A stretch of 64,000 nt of DNA. It comes from Bacteroidetes bacterium MED-G17. GTDB taxonomy: Bacteria; Bacteroidota; Bacteroidia; NS11-12g; UBA9320. The DNA is taken from contig NTKK01000008.1 of NCBI GenBank assembly GCA_002457675.1, positions 28,387 through 92,386 on the forward strand. The letters are read 5' to 3'. A model generated the notes under the pieces. The model ran no database searches and was not told the DNA's origin. It saw only the letters and a program-made list of their open reading frames with translations. This document shows, in pieces, positions 32,099 through 42,468 of the stretch. The first letter of the stretch is position 1. Each line of letters begins with the position of its first letter. The position numbers and the translations under genes are program-made.

Positions 32099-32563
32099 AT
32101 GATTGTTGTAAGAGAAGGGATAAAAGAGGATATCCAACAGGTCTTTGATTTAATTATGGAATTGGCCATTTTTGAAAAAGGCGAAGACGAAGTAATAAAC
32201 ACTCCTCAAAAAATGCTTCAAGAAGCATTTAGTAAGAAGCCTAATTTCGGATTTTTCGTAGCAGAAAAGAATGGAAAAATTGTAGGAACCTCCATATTCT
32301 ACGTGCGTTATTCTACTTGGAAAGGATCAACTTTATACTTAGAAGATTTGATTGTCACTGAAAGAGAAAGAGGAAAAGGCATTGGTGCTGAATTGTTCAA
32401 TAAAACCTTAGAACTGGCATCTAAAAAAGGATACCAAAGACTTAGTTGGCAAGTATTAAACTGGAATCAGCAGGCCATCGATTTTTACAAAAGTTTTGAC
32501 GCAACTTTTGATGAAGAATGGATAAATTGCCATTTGAATGTGGGAGTTAATCAAAAGTATTAA
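32099..32563 (+). CDS. GNAT family N-acetyltransferase
   Basis: LEDLIVTERERGKGIGAELF and WQVLNWNQQAIDFYKSF. Confidence 0.9.
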   Translation: MIVVREGIKEDIQQVFDLIMELAIFEKGEDEVINTPQKMLQEAFSKKPNFGFFVAEKNGKIVGTSIFYVRYSTWKGSTLYLEDLIVTERERGKGIGAELFNKTLELASKKGYQRLSWQVLNWNQQAIDFYKSFDATFDEEWINCHLNVGVNQKY

Positions 32564-33206
32564 GGAGTATCTCGTTTGGCCTTCTGCTATTATTGTTTTT
32601 TTATGGCTTGCCTTTTTTATCAATTTAAATTATCAATTCAACTGGAATGCCTACGGGATTCATCCCAGACAAATACATGGATTATTAGGCGTTGTTTTTT
32701 CTCCCTTCCTTCATGCAGATTTTGGGCATCTGTTTCACAACAGTATACCTTTTTTCATTTCCTTCAGCTTTATTTTCTTCTTCTATAAACAAAAATCATG
32801 GGCAATAGCACTTACAATATTTCTAGGTTCAGGTATTGGTGTTTGGCTATTTGGAAAATATTATTCTAATCATATTGGTGCTAGTGGTATTGTTTATGGT
32901 TTTGTTTCATTCTTAATATTTTCGGGATTCCTTCTAAAAAATAAAAAGATGTGGGCAATGTCCTTGTTAATGATTTTTCTGTATGGGAGTCTTATCTGGG
33001 GAATATTCCCTCAAATAAACATAATATCTGGCGCAAAAATTTCATGGGAAGGTCACGCTTGTGGAGCAATTACAGGATTTTTATCCGCTTTTTATTACAG
33101 AAAATATGGACCTCCAAGCGACCTCGACAATTATTTTGGAGATGAAGATGACCTCGAATACTTCAGCACAAAAACCTGGGTAGAGGATCAAACTGCAAAC
33201 CAGTAG
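32538..33206 (+). CDS. Rhomboid family intramembrane serine protease
   Basis: GASGIVYGF catalytic Ser motif, HLFHNSIPFF, GHACGAITGF catalytic His; overlaps GNAT gene by 26 nt. Confidence 0.88.
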   Translation: MWELIKSIKEYLVWPSAIIVFLWLAFFINLNYQFNWNAYGIHPRQIHGLLGVVFSPFLHADFGHLFHNSIPFFISFSFIFFFYKQKSWAIALTIFLGSGIGVWLFGKYYSNHIGASGIVYGFVSFLIFSGFLLKNKKMWAMSLLMIFLYGSLIWGIFPQINIISGAKISWEGHACGAITGFLSAFYYRKYGPPSDLDNYFGDEDDLEYFSTKTWVEDQTANQ

Positions 33207-33257
33207 AAAAAACGGATTTTAATTCCTTTAGACAATTATCCTTATTTTCGAAATACA

Positions 33258-35264
33258 ATGCGAAATCTTGTTCCATTTATTCTTATTAGCCTGCTTAATA
33301 CTTTTAATTCTTATGCCAAGGAAGGAGACACTTTAATTGTTCGTTCTCATGACTTGGTAGACATGACTTGGAATGGCAATTACGATCGAAAAGCTTTTTT
33401 TCCAACCAAAGGAAAAACTTTTCAGAAAGTATTAATGAAGTATACGCTCGGGTGTGCTAGCACAGGTTGTTCAGATTGGGATTACGATGTAAATATTTAT
33501 TTGTTGAAAGATCTAGGTTATAGAGATTCAAATGTTAAATCCTATGACACCATATCAACCAATCCAGTGATAGTAGATACTGTCTGGAATGTTTTTGATG
33601 CAAGAGAACCATTTGAATTGGGTCGTTACATCACCCCTTATGGAACTTACATGGCAAGAAATAGCCTAGGTTTTAACAATGACTGGAACCACACCTTCTA
33701 TTATGATGTTAGTGAATTTGTCGGATTATTTAAAGATTCTGTGACCATTAGATCAAACTATCGAGGTTGGTCTTCTGGATTTAGTGCTACTACAGATTTT
33801 ATTTTTATTGAAGGAACTCCACCAAAAAATGTTCTGGCCGTAAAAAATATCTATTTAAGAGGCGGTGGATACCAAAGCTCTGAAGAATTTGAGAAAAATG
33901 TAACTCCTGAAAAAAAGATTTTCATAAATAAAAGAACGAAACATGCTAGGGCCAAGGTAATCGTTACTGGTCATGGTTTTGACAACAATACACAATGTGC
34001 CGAGTTTTGCCAAAAAAGTTATGATCTTATAGTAAACAAAGAAAAAGTTGGAAGCCACCTTATGTGGAGAAATGACTGTGGCAAGAATCCGGTTAGACCG
34101 CAAGGAGGAACTTGGCTCTACGATCGTGGCAATTGGTGCCCGGGAGATAAAGTTTTTCCAGAATTTTATGATGTTAGTTCAAAAATTAACCCAGGTGATA
34201 CCAATATTTTCAATATCGATTTAGAGGCATATACTTGGTCGGGCAACCAAAGACCAAGCTACAATCTTTCTACCGTTTTGTTTGAGTATGGAGCGTACAA
34301 TTTTGACCTTGATGCAAGAGTTTTGGAAGTATTGAAGCCCTCAGATCGAGATGAATTTATGCATTGGAATCCATCCTGCGATAGACCTATATGTATTATT
34401 CAAAATGCAGGAAGACAGCGCATCACATCAGCTGTTATCAAATACGGATTCGAAGGTCTTGAACCCTCCTATTTTGAATATACCGGAGATTTAGCTAGCA
34501 TGCAAAAAGATACAGTTTCTTTACCCATACCAAAATGGGAAAATGAAGATGAAGGTGTTTTTTATGTTGAAATTACGTTACCCAACAAAAGTTACCAAGA
34601 CGAAAACCTAAGCAACAATAAGTTGATAAGCAAAGTAAAAATTGCTCCACGTTTAGAGCCCTTCAGAATTTGGTTACGAACCAATGGTCGTGTCCAAGAA
34701 AACAAGCTGGTCATCCTAAATAGCAATCAAGAAGAAGTATATCAATTGGATAATCTTATGCCCAATACGATGTATAGAGAGGATGTAAATCTTCCAGATG
34801 GTTGCTATACATTACTTTTAACAGATGAAGGGAAAGATGGACTCGATTGGTGGGTTTATCAAAACAATGGAATTACAGCCGCTACCGGTGGTTGGATGAG
34901 AATTCAACCTCAATCAGGTGGAGGTTTTATTGAAAACTGGGGAGGTGACTGGGGTACTGAGATTAGATACTCATTCATCTATGGAAACTACGAAGGTGAG
35001 CATCAAACAATCGAACCAAAAAATTTATTGATTTTTCCAAACCCATCAAAAGATTTAGTTAAAATACAGATTCCAGCTATTGATGAGAAAATTACCATCA
35101 GTATTTTTAACTCTTTAGGACAGAAAGTAAAAGAGAATTCAAACATCCCAAGCGACAGAGCCTATTGGCATAACATGCATTTGGAAGATCTTGGAAGTGG
35201 TACTTTTATTATCAAAGTTGAATCAGCTACTTTGAACGAAACCAAAAAAATATTTGTAGAGTAA
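33258..35264 (+). CDS. Secreted PNGase F-like (peptide-N-glycosidase F-related) protein with T9SS type A sorting domain
   Basis: GCSDWDYDVNIYLL, GRYITPYG, KHARAKVIVTGHGFDNNTQCAEFCQKSYDL, WLYDRGNWCPGDKV collinear with PNGase F landmarks; C-terminal FPNPSKDLVKIQ...GTFIIKVES. Confidence 0.82.
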   Translation: MRNLVPFILISLLNTFNSYAKEGDTLIVRSHDLVDMTWNGNYDRKAFFPTKGKTFQKVLMKYTLGCASTGCSDWDYDVNIYLLKDLGYRDSNVKSYDTISTNPVIVDTVWNVFDAREPFELGRYITPYGTYMARNSLGFNNDWNHTFYYDVSEFVGLFKDSVTIRSNYRGWSSGFSATTDFIFIEGTPPKNVLAVKNIYLRGGGYQSSEEFEKNVTPEKKIFINKRTKHARAKVIVTGHGFDNNTQCAEFCQKSYDLIVNKEKVGSHLMWRNDCGKNPVRPQGGTWLYDRGNWCPGDKVFPEFYDVSSKINPGDTNIFNIDLEAYTWSGNQRPSYNLSTVLFEYGAYNFDLDARVLEVLKPSDRDEFMHWNPSCDRPICIIQNAGRQRITSAVIKYGFEGLEPSYFEYTGDLASMQKDTVSLPIPKWENEDEGVFYVEITLPNKSYQDENLSNNKLISKVKIAPRLEPFRIWLRTNGRVQENKLVILNSNQEEVYQLDNLMPNTMYREDVNLPDGCYTLLLTDEGKDGLDWWVYQNNGITAATGGWMRIQPQSGGGFIENWGGDWGTEIRYSFIYGNYEGEHQTIEPKNLLIFPNPSKDLVKIQIPAIDEKITISIFNSLGQKVKENSNIPSDRAYWHNMHLEDLGSGTFIIKVESATLNETKKIFVE

Positions 35265-35312
35265 GTAAAAACAAAAAGTTGTTATTTCGCCTATAGAAAC
35301 AAAGAATTTTCC

Positions 35313-36974
35313 ATGTCACATCCACTTTTCAAGAAACATCAAGCACTGCTTGACCAAGCCATAATTGCTTTAAAAGAGCGAAAATTTTTCACACCATATC
35401 CAGAGCATCCTAAGGCATATGAAGAATGGGGAAATGAAGAAGGAAAAGCGAGCTTTTCGAAAAAATTAAACACAAACTACCTTGGAGTTGCTGAAGGAAA
35501 TTCAGATTGGATTGGTGAAGAGATATCACCCTATTGGCAAACTGGGTTGGGTATTCAATATCCGAAAGAAAATCCTCAAGAAGTCATAAATAAAGCAAAA
35601 TCTGCCTTTGAAATATGGAAGAATACATCTATTAAATCTAGAGCTGGTATACTAATTGAAAGTCTAGAAAGAGTTAAATCTCGTTTTTTCGAATTGGCTT
35701 ATGCAACCATGCATACCACTGGTCAAAGCTTTTTAATGTCTTTTCAAGCAAGTGGTCCACACGCAAACGACCGCGCCTTAGAGGCTATAGCAAAAGGGTA
35801 TGAAGAGCTCTTAGAATACCCCGAAGAACTTACTTGGACGAAACCAATGGGTAAATTTGATCTTGCACTTAAAAAAACATTTAAACCAGTACCAAAAGGT
35901 ATTGGTTTGGTTATTGGATGTTCAACTTTCCCAACTTGGAACACAGTACCTGGATTATTTGCTAACTTAATGACAGGTAATGTTTCCATAGTTAAACCTC
36001 ATCCAAAAGCAATTATGCCAATTGCCATTTTAATAGAAGAATTAAGAAATGTTTGTAAAGAAAATAAACTACCAGAAGATATAGTTCAACTTGCTGTTGA
36101 TACGGTAAAAGAACCCATTACCAAAATTTACGCAGAACATTCTGAAATAAAACTAATTGATTATACTGGAAGTTCGTCATTTGGCGACTATCTAGAAGGA
36201 CTGCAAAAAACTTGTTTTACAGAAAAATCAGGTGTCAACTCTATTATTTTGGAGAGTGCACAAGATTTAAAATCTACCTGTCAAAATATTGCATTTTCCG
36301 CAAGTTTATATTCTGGTCAAATGTGCACTGCACCTCAAAATATTTTTGTTCCAGAAACAGGTATCGAAACCAAGGAAGGAAAAATGAATTTTGAAGAAGT
36401 ACTTAGTACTTTGACCCAAAGTATGGAAAATTTAGTAACCCATCCAAAAATGGGACCGGGCACCCTCGGGGCTATCCAAAATGACAACACCTTGGTAAAT
36501 ATTGACGCGCAAGGGGACTTTGGCGGAAAAGTAATTTTAGAACAGCTAAATATTAGCAATCCTGAGTTTGCCTCGGCCAGAATAGCTAGTCCAAAGATTG
36601 TAGTTTTAAACGCAACACAAGCTACATATCAAGAAGAATTTTTTGGCCCAGTCCTGTTTGTTATTAAGTGTAAAAATAAACTGGAGGCACTTCAAAAAAT
36701 AAAAGAACTAGCAGAATCTAAGGGAGCAATTACTTGCTCTGCTTATACGCTAGATGAGGCTTTTGAAAAAAAGATAGAAGAAGAAATGAATAGCGTTTTC
36801 ACCCCAGTTAGTTTTAACTTTTCTGGACCCGCATTTATCAATCAACATGCTGCCTTTTCTGATTTTCACGTTACTGGTGGAAACCCAGCTGGTAATGCAA
36901 GTTTTACCAACTCAAATTTTATAAATAGACGTTTTGTATGGGTAGGAAATAGATATATGCCTAATACCCTTTAG
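35313..36974 (+). CDS. Phenylacetic acid degradation protein PaaN-like (aldehyde dehydrogenase family)
   Basis: MSHPLFKKHQALLDQAI...RKFFTPYPEHPKAYEEWG N-terminus; ALDH core with SLYSGQMCTAPQNIF. Confidence 0.8.
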   Translation: MSHPLFKKHQALLDQAIIALKERKFFTPYPEHPKAYEEWGNEEGKASFSKKLNTNYLGVAEGNSDWIGEEISPYWQTGLGIQYPKENPQEVINKAKSAFEIWKNTSIKSRAGILIESLERVKSRFFELAYATMHTTGQSFLMSFQASGPHANDRALEAIAKGYEELLEYPEELTWTKPMGKFDLALKKTFKPVPKGIGLVIGCSTFPTWNTVPGLFANLMTGNVSIVKPHPKAIMPIAILIEELRNVCKENKLPEDIVQLAVDTVKEPITKIYAEHSEIKLIDYTGSSSFGDYLEGLQKTCFTEKSGVNSIILESAQDLKSTCQNIAFSASLYSGQMCTAPQNIFVPETGIETKEGKMNFEEVLSTLTQSMENLVTHPKMGPGTLGAIQNDNTLVNIDAQGDFGGKVILEQLNISNPEFASARIASPKIVVLNATQATYQEEFFGPVLFVIKCKNKLEALQKIKELAESKGAITCSAYTLDEAFEKKIEEEMNSVFTPVSFNFSGPAFINQHAAFSDFHVTGGNPAGNASFTNSNFINRRFVWVGNRYMPNTL

Positions 36975-37035
36975 ATTTCATTTAAAGTTCACACAAGCAC
37001 CTCTATTTTTCTTAATATTGTAACAATTAAAAGAA

Positions 37036-37569
37036 ATGCAGAAAAATCTAATCAATATTGGTTTAACGATAGTCGTTTTTGTTATGGCTTTTTTACTGTA
37101 TAAGACAATTGCAGACCCTATTGCTCACCAAAAGGAAATCAATAGACGAGAGCAAGCGATTATTGAGAGGTTAGAAAAAGTTCGCGAGGCACAATTAGCA
37201 TTTAAAGATATCACAGGGAAATTTGCGAACTCTTGGGACACACTAATTAATGTCATGAGAAATGGTGAAGTCAACGTAGAAATACAATATGGTGATGCAG
37301 ATGATAGCACCACTGTATTCAGAAAAGAAATTATAAAAAAGCCAATTTATCAAGAGCTTTTTTCAGATTACCCATTAGACTCTATCTTTTTTGTTCCCTT
37401 TACAAACGACACCTTTGATATTGCTACTGGGGAAGTTGAAAAGAACGGCGTGTTGCTTCCTACTTTTCAAATTACTGATCCAGCGCCATATAATGAACGG
37501 AGAGTTGAAAACAACAATGCACTTCGGGTAGGTAATTTATTCGAAGCTGATTACAACGGAAACTGGTAA
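37036..37569 (+). CDS. Hypothetical single-TM protein
   Basis: N-terminal TM (IGLTIVVFVMAFLLYKTI) followed by a short coiled coil. Confidence 0.65.
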   Translation: MQKNLINIGLTIVVFVMAFLLYKTIADPIAHQKEINRREQAIIERLEKVREAQLAFKDITGKFANSWDTLINVMRNGEVNVEIQYGDADDSTTVFRKEIIKKPIYQELFSDYPLDSIFFVPFTNDTFDIATGEVEKNGVLLPTFQITDPAPYNERRVENNNALRVGNLFEADYNGNW

Positions 37570-37583
37570 ATTGATTTTTATAG

Positions 37584-37608
37584 ACTTACCTTTAATGGTA
37601 AGTTTTTC
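37584..37608 (+). terminator. Rho-independent terminator
   Basis: ACTTACC-TTTAAT-GGTAAGT stem-loop followed by TTTTT. Confidence 0.5.
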
Positions 37609-37617
37609 GTGAAATAA

Positions 37618-38364
37618 TTGATGAAGTTAATCTTTGAAATAAAGGAAAATCTAGTCTCGATTGCAATAAAAAACAATCAGGACAAGATTGAATATCTCAA
37701 TATTCAAAGAAACATAGAAGATGTAGATTTTGATAAGATATTTAAACAAACCCTAAAAGATACCATTAGCGAAGTCATTTTAGTTGGGGCAAAAATTCCG
37801 TTTTGTTTAAGCCCAATTGCCGAAAAAGCCGATTATGAGGGGTACTTTGCTCTAAAATATCCAACAAATCAATCACAGAAAATAGTGAGTACTGACAATG
37901 CAAAATACAATATCAAACTGGTATTCATTGAAGAGGAAATTCTATCAGAAAAAATAAAATCCCATTTTGGAAAATTCCGTTTCTTATTAGATACAGACTT
38001 TTATTTAGATCTACAGGCCTATAAAAATCTTTGGAGGGTTGTTTTGTATGACAATGAAATGTTATTGTTAGGTTTTGGTAGAGAGGGCGAAGAATTACTC
38101 ATGGCCAATAGATTTTCAACTAAAAATATAGATGAAAATGCCTATTTTTTGATGTCTTCGGTAAGCCAAAAAAGTGCGGTTCATAAAGATTGCATAATAG
38201 AAATTCTGGGTCAATCGGAAAAAGCAATTAAAATTAAAAATTTGATTGAACCATATTTTAAAAAAGTTGAAATACATTTTAAAACCCTAAACTTTCAGCA
38301 ACCACAGGTATCTGATCAAGACAGAGTGTTTTTAAACCAAAATTATCTCTTACAACATATTTAA
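37618..38364 (+). CDS. DUF3822 family protein
   Basis: Size, position directly upstream of rsmD-coaD and sequence style typical of Bacteroidota DUF3822. Confidence 0.65.
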   Translation: MMKLIFEIKENLVSIAIKNNQDKIEYLNIQRNIEDVDFDKIFKQTLKDTISEVILVGAKIPFCLSPIAEKADYEGYFALKYPTNQSQKIVSTDNAKYNIKLVFIEEEILSEKIKSHFGKFRFLLDTDFYLDLQAYKNLWRVVLYDNEMLLLGFGREGEELLMANRFSTKNIDENAYFLMSSVSQKSAVHKDCIIEILGQSEKAIKIKNLIEPYFKKVEIHFKTLNFQQPQVSDQDRVFLNQNYLLQHI

Positions 38365-38365
38365 C

Positions 38366-38893
38366 ATGCGAATTACTGGTGGCAAATGGGCTAGAAAACA
38401 AATTAAACCCCCAAAATCGCTACCAGTAAGACCCACTATGGATCAATCTAGAGAGTCGATTTTTAATATTCTTGGACATAAATTCACAGTAACAGATGCG
38501 CAAGTATTGGACCTTTTTGCAGGTACAGGTATTGTAAGTTTGGAATTTGCTTCGAGAGGTGCACGACATATTGATCTAGTAGATTCGAATACATTTGTGG
38601 TTTCTCATTTACGAAGTCTATCTAAACATTTTAGCTTTTCACATAATATTTTTCAGAATGATGTTTTTTCCTTTTTGCAAAATAAGCACAACGTTTATGA
38701 TTTTATTTTTGCAGATCCTCCATATAATCACAGCAAAATAAAAATATTGCCAGAATTAATTTTTGAACATAAACTCTTAAATAATTCGGGAATTTTCATT
38801 TTAGAACACCCACAAAATATTCAGATAAAGACACTCAATAAAATGGATGAAAGAAAATATGGCCAGTCCATTTTTTCTTTTTTTCACGCATAA
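38366..38893 (+). CDS. rsmD: 16S rRNA (guanine(966)-N(2))-methyltransferase RsmD
   Basis: MRITGGKWARK, VRPTMDQSRESIFNIL, LDLFAGTGIVSLEFASRGA, FADPPY. Confidence 0.94.
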   Translation: MRITGGKWARKQIKPPKSLPVRPTMDQSRESIFNILGHKFTVTDAQVLDLFAGTGIVSLEFASRGARHIDLVDSNTFVVSHLRSLSKHFSFSHNIFQNDVFSFLQNKHNVYDFIFADPPYNHSKIKILPELIFEHKLLNNSGIFILEHPQNIQIKTLNKMDERKYGQSIFSFFHA

Positions 38894-38910
38894 AATTGTT
38901 TCTTTGAACC

Positions 38911-39366
38911 ATGAAATTGGCCATTTTTCCTGGAACTTTTGACCCTTTTACCAACGGCCATTTGCAAATTGTTAAGAAAGGCTTAAAACTTTTCGACCAC
39001 CTTATTATCGCTGTGGGTGAAAATCCCAATAAGGAACAAATGTTTTCTTTAGTACAAAGAAGAAACTGGATTGAAGATATTTTTAAAAATAATAACAATG
39101 TCTCTGTAGATAATTACCAAGGATTAACTATCCAATTTTGCAAAGATGTTGGAGCTCAATTTATTCTTAGAGGCTTAAGAAGTTCTGACGATTTTAATTT
39201 CGAAAAACAGATAGCTTTGGTCAACGAAAAATTAGAATCAGATATTCAAAGTGTCTTTGTTATGTCAGAAGAAAGTCATAGTCAAATAAGTTCAACTTTG
39301 GTAAGAGAGTTGATCAGGTATCAAGGTGATTTTAGACAATTTGTGCCTAAAGAAGTGCGCTTCTAG
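38911..39366 (+). CDS. coaD: Pantetheine-phosphate adenylyltransferase
   Basis: FPGTFDPFTNGHLQIV, RGLRSSDDFNFEKQIA, ISSTLVRELI. Confidence 0.95.
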   Translation: MKLAIFPGTFDPFTNGHLQIVKKGLKLFDHLIIAVGENPNKEQMFSLVQRRNWIEDIFKNNNNVSVDNYQGLTIQFCKDVGAQFILRGLRSSDDFNFEKQIALVNEKLESDIQSVFVMSEESHSQISSTLVRELIRYQGDFRQFVPKEVRF

Positions 39367-39958
39367 TAATAATATCCAAGATTGAAGGATAGGTTTTTGT
39401 CAAACTTTCTAATGCTTTTTGTGGATGTAAAAAAAATACTTTGGTAATATCTTCATCTGGTTGAGGGCGTAAATTTTTTGTATCATCACAATTTAAAATA
39501 TACCATTTGGTTTTTTTTACCTTCAATTTCTCTTTTGGATACTGAAAAAAATGGTAAGAAACTACCGATTCCCTTACCATTTGTAAAGTACCCGCGCCAG
39601 TTTCTTCACCAACTTCTCTTATGGCGGCTTCTAAAGCACTTTCGCCCTTATCAATTTTACCTTTTGGCAAATCCAAATAATTTCTTTTCTCAATAAAAAG
39701 CAATTCATTTTTAGCGTTTAAAACCAAGCCGCCTGCCGCCTCTATAAGCGGAAATTGTGCTAGGAATTTTTGAAAATAAACTTCAGGATCATTACATAAC
39801 ACTACAGCTTTATCCTCTAAGCTTTGCTGTTTCACCTTTTCCGTAAGGTCATTTAGTTCGTTTATTTTCTTGCATTGGATGGTATAAGGATTTGTTTTTG
39901 GCTTGCTCTTTATATCAATAAATTCAATAAAACTATTTTCAAAATATATTTTGTTCAT
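39347..39958 (-). CDS. NUDIX hydrolase
   Basis: Nudix box GKIDKGESALEAAIREVGEETGAG. Confidence 0.92.
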   Translation of the reverse strand: MNKIYFENSFIEFIDIKSKPKTNPYTIQCKKINELNDLTEKVKQQSLEDKAVVLCNDPEVYFQKFLAQFPLIEAAGGLVLNAKNELLFIEKRNYLDLPKGKIDKGESALEAAIREVGEETGAGTLQMVRESVVSYHFFQYPKEKLKVKKTKWYILNCDDTKNLRPQPDEDITKVFFLHPQKALESLTKTYPSILDIITRSALL

Positions 39959-39967
39959 TTGTAATTA

Positions 39968-40582
39968 ATGTCTTTGGATAGGAAAGAAATAGCAAAAATA
40001 TTGTTGAAATGTGAAGCCATAAAATTAAACCTTAAAAATAAGTTTGTTTGGTCTTCAGGTATTCTATCTCCAATATACTGCGATAACCGCGTGATTTTAT
40101 CCTACCCAAATGCTAGAGAAGCTTTGGTTGAGGCATTAGCAGAGAAAATAACGGAATGCTTTGCAGATGTTGAAGCCATAGTAGGCGTTGCAACGGCGGG
40201 AATTGCCAAAGGAGCCCTTTTAGCTCAAAATCTATCCATTCCCTATGCTTATTGCAGAACGGAACCAAAAGAACATGGAACAAAAAAACAATTGGAGGGA
40301 AGGCTAAATCCTGGCTCAAAGGTTGTTGTTTTTGAAGACCTAATTTCCACTGGGGGAAGCTCACTAAAAGTTGTTCAGTATTTAAGAGATGCTGGTTTTA
40401 TTGTGTTGGGTGTTCAGGCAATATTTACCTACGGCACAAAAAAGGCAGAAGAAAATTTTAGCACCCATACCAGTTTAGAAACTATAGTAGATGTGCAATC
40501 ACTTATGGATGTTGCCATTTTGGAAAAGCATATTACTCAAGAACAAGCCAAAGAAGTTCTGGATTTTTTACATACGCTTTAG
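39968..40582 (+). CDS. pyrE: Orotate phosphoribosyltransferase
   Basis: FVWSSGILSPIYCDNR, VGVATAGI, VVFEDLISTGGSS. Confidence 0.94.
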   Translation: MSLDRKEIAKILLKCEAIKLNLKNKFVWSSGILSPIYCDNRVILSYPNAREALVEALAEKITECFADVEAIVGVATAGIAKGALLAQNLSIPYAYCRTEPKEHGTKKQLEGRLNPGSKVVVFEDLISTGGSSLKVVQYLRDAGFIVLGVQAIFTYGTKKAEENFSTHTSLETIVDVQSLMDVAILEKHITQEQAKEVLDFLHTL

Positions 40583-40583
40583 C

Positions 40584-41894
40584 TTAGTATCTATAATGTT
40601 CTGGTTTGAATGGACCACTGACCGGTACACCTATATAATTTGCTTGATCTTCAGACAATTCTTCCAATTCTACACCTATTTTGTTTAAATGTAATCTGGC
40701 TACTTTTTCATCTAAATGTTTTGGAAGTATAAAAACATCTTTTTCATATTTGTCAGAATTATTCCATAGTTCTATTTGTGCAAGTACTTGGTTGGTAAAT
40801 GAGTTGCTCATTACAAAACTTGGGTGTCCCGTAGCGCAGCCTAAATTTACCAATCTTCCTTCTGCCAATACAATAATTTCTTTCCCATGGATGTTGTATA
40901 AATCAACTTGAGGTTTTATCTGAAATTTTGAACCTCCGTGGTTGTTGTTTAACCAAGCCATATCGATTTCATTATCAAAATGACCGATGTTACAAACGAT
41001 GGTTTTATCATTCATCAATTCAAAATCTTCTTTTTTAATGATATCTTTATTACCTGTTGCTGTTACAATTATTTGTGCTCTTTGGATGGCATTTTTCATT
41101 TTTTTAACTTCGAATCCATCCATAGCAGCTTGAAGCGCATTGATAGGGTCTATCTCTGTTACAATCACCCTTGCACCAGCACCTCTAAGAGACATTGCAG
41201 TACCTTTCCCAACATCTCCGTACCCCGCCACAACGGCTACTTTACCTGCAATCATGATGTCAGTAGCTCTTCGAATTGCATCCACTGCACTTTCTCTACA
41301 TCCATATTTGTTATCAAATTTTGATTTTGTGACAGAATCATTCACGTTAATCGCAGGCATTGGTAAGGTTCCATTCTTTACACGATCATATAGTCTGAGA
41401 ACCCCAGTTGTGGTTTCTTCTGAGATTCCTCTTATTCCTGAAACAAGCTCGGGTCTTTTGTCCAATACATAGTTGGTAAGGTCTCCACCATCGTCTAAGA
41501 TCATATTTAGCGGCTTTCCACCATCGAAAGCGTCTATTGTTTGTTCGATACACCAGTCGTATTCTTCTTCTGTTTCTCCTTTCCAGGCAAAAACCGGGGT
41601 TCCTTTCGCGGCAATTGCAGCAGCAGCTTGATCTTGTGTTGAAAATATATTACAAGAACTCCAAGTAACTTCAGCTCCAAGAGTTTGTAATGTTTCAATA
41701 AGAACAGCCGTTTGAATAGTCATATGCAAACAACCTGCAATTCTTGCTCCACTGAGTGGTTTTGATTCAGTAAATTCTTCTCTGAGCGACATTAAACCAG
41801 GCATTTCCGCTTCCGCAAGCTCAATTTCTTTTCTACCCCATTCTGCCAAACTGATGTCTTTTACTTTGAAGTTTTTCGACGTAGTGATATCCAT
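40584..41894 (-). CDS. ahcY: Adenosylhomocysteinase
   Basis: [68 protein letters not shown]; start MDITTSK at 41894 preferred. Confidence 0.96.
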   Translation of the reverse strand: MDITTSKNFKVKDISLAEWGRKEIELAEAEMPGLMSLREEFTESKPLSGARIAGCLHMTIQTAVLIETLQTLGAEVTWSSCNIFSTQDQAAAAIAAKGTPVFAWKGETEEEYDWCIEQTIDAFDGGKPLNMILDDGGDLTNYVLDKRPELVSGIRGISEETTTGVLRLYDRVKNGTLPMPAINVNDSVTKSKFDNKYGCRESAVDAIRRATDIMIAGKVAVVAGYGDVGKGTAMSLRGAGARVIVTEIDPINALQAAMDGFEVKKMKNAIQRAQIIVTATGNKDIIKKEDFELMNDKTIVCNIGHFDNEIDMAWLNNNHGGSKFQIKPQVDLYNIHGKEIIVLAEGRLVNLGCATGHPSFVMSNSFTNQVLAQIELWNNSDKYEKDVFILPKHLDEKVARLHLNKIGVELEELSEDQANYIGVPVSGPFKPEHYRY

Positions 41895-41968
41895 ATCGAA
41901 TGCGAAGATATTACATACATTCAATTTTTATGTTGACTCCTTGGAGTATATTAATAATTTTGTACATT

Positions 41969-42382
41969 ATGTACCCAGAAGAATTGGTATCGCCAATGAG
42001 AGCCGAGTTAACAAATGAAGGCTTTAAAGAACTTAAAACGGCTGAAGAAGCTGACAAAGCACTAAACGCCATGGACGGTAGTGTATTAATTGTTGTAAAT
42101 TCAGTCTGCGGATGTGCTGCTGGTTGCGCGCGACCTGGAGTGATTTCTTCTCTAAAAAATGACAAAAAACCAGACCGACTTCTTACCGTTTTTGCAGGTC
42201 AAGATAAAGAGGCTACGGAAAAAGCAAGAGAGTATTTTTTACCCTACCCGCCTTCTTCGCCCTCAATCGCTTTAATGAAGGATGGTGAATTAATCCATTT
42301 CGTAGAAAGGCACCATATTGAAGGTAGGCCATCTGATCTAATTAGCAATCATTTAAAACAGGTCTATAATCAACTTTTATAA
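41969..42382 (+). CDS. BrxA/BrxB family bacilliredoxin (YphP/YqiW)
   Basis: MYPEELVSPMRAELT, VNSVCGCAAGCARPG, FFLPYPPSSPSIALMKDGELIHFVERHHIEGR. Confidence 0.93.
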   Translation: MYPEELVSPMRAELTNEGFKELKTAEEADKALNAMDGSVLIVVNSVCGCAAGCARPGVISSLKNDKKPDRLLTVFAGQDKEATEKAREYFLPYPPSSPSIALMKDGELIHFVERHHIEGRPSDLISNHLKQVYNQLL

Positions 42383-42403
42383 TTCAATGTTGAATACCTT
42401 AAA

Positions 42404-42442
42404 CAAAAAAAGCTTGCTAAAATTTAGCGAGCTTTTTTTTTG
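42404..42442. terminator. Bidirectional terminator between bacilliredoxin gene and gldJ
   Basis: AAAAAAAGCTTGCTAAA-ATTTAGCGAGCTTTTTTTTT. Confidence 0.8.
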
Positions 42443-42468
42443 GAGAATCTATTTTTTATAATTTTCAG

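Noticed and set aside
40980-41472. Plus-strand ORFs of 110-114 aa inside ahcY
   Set aside because: Shadow ORFs antisense to a highly conserved gene
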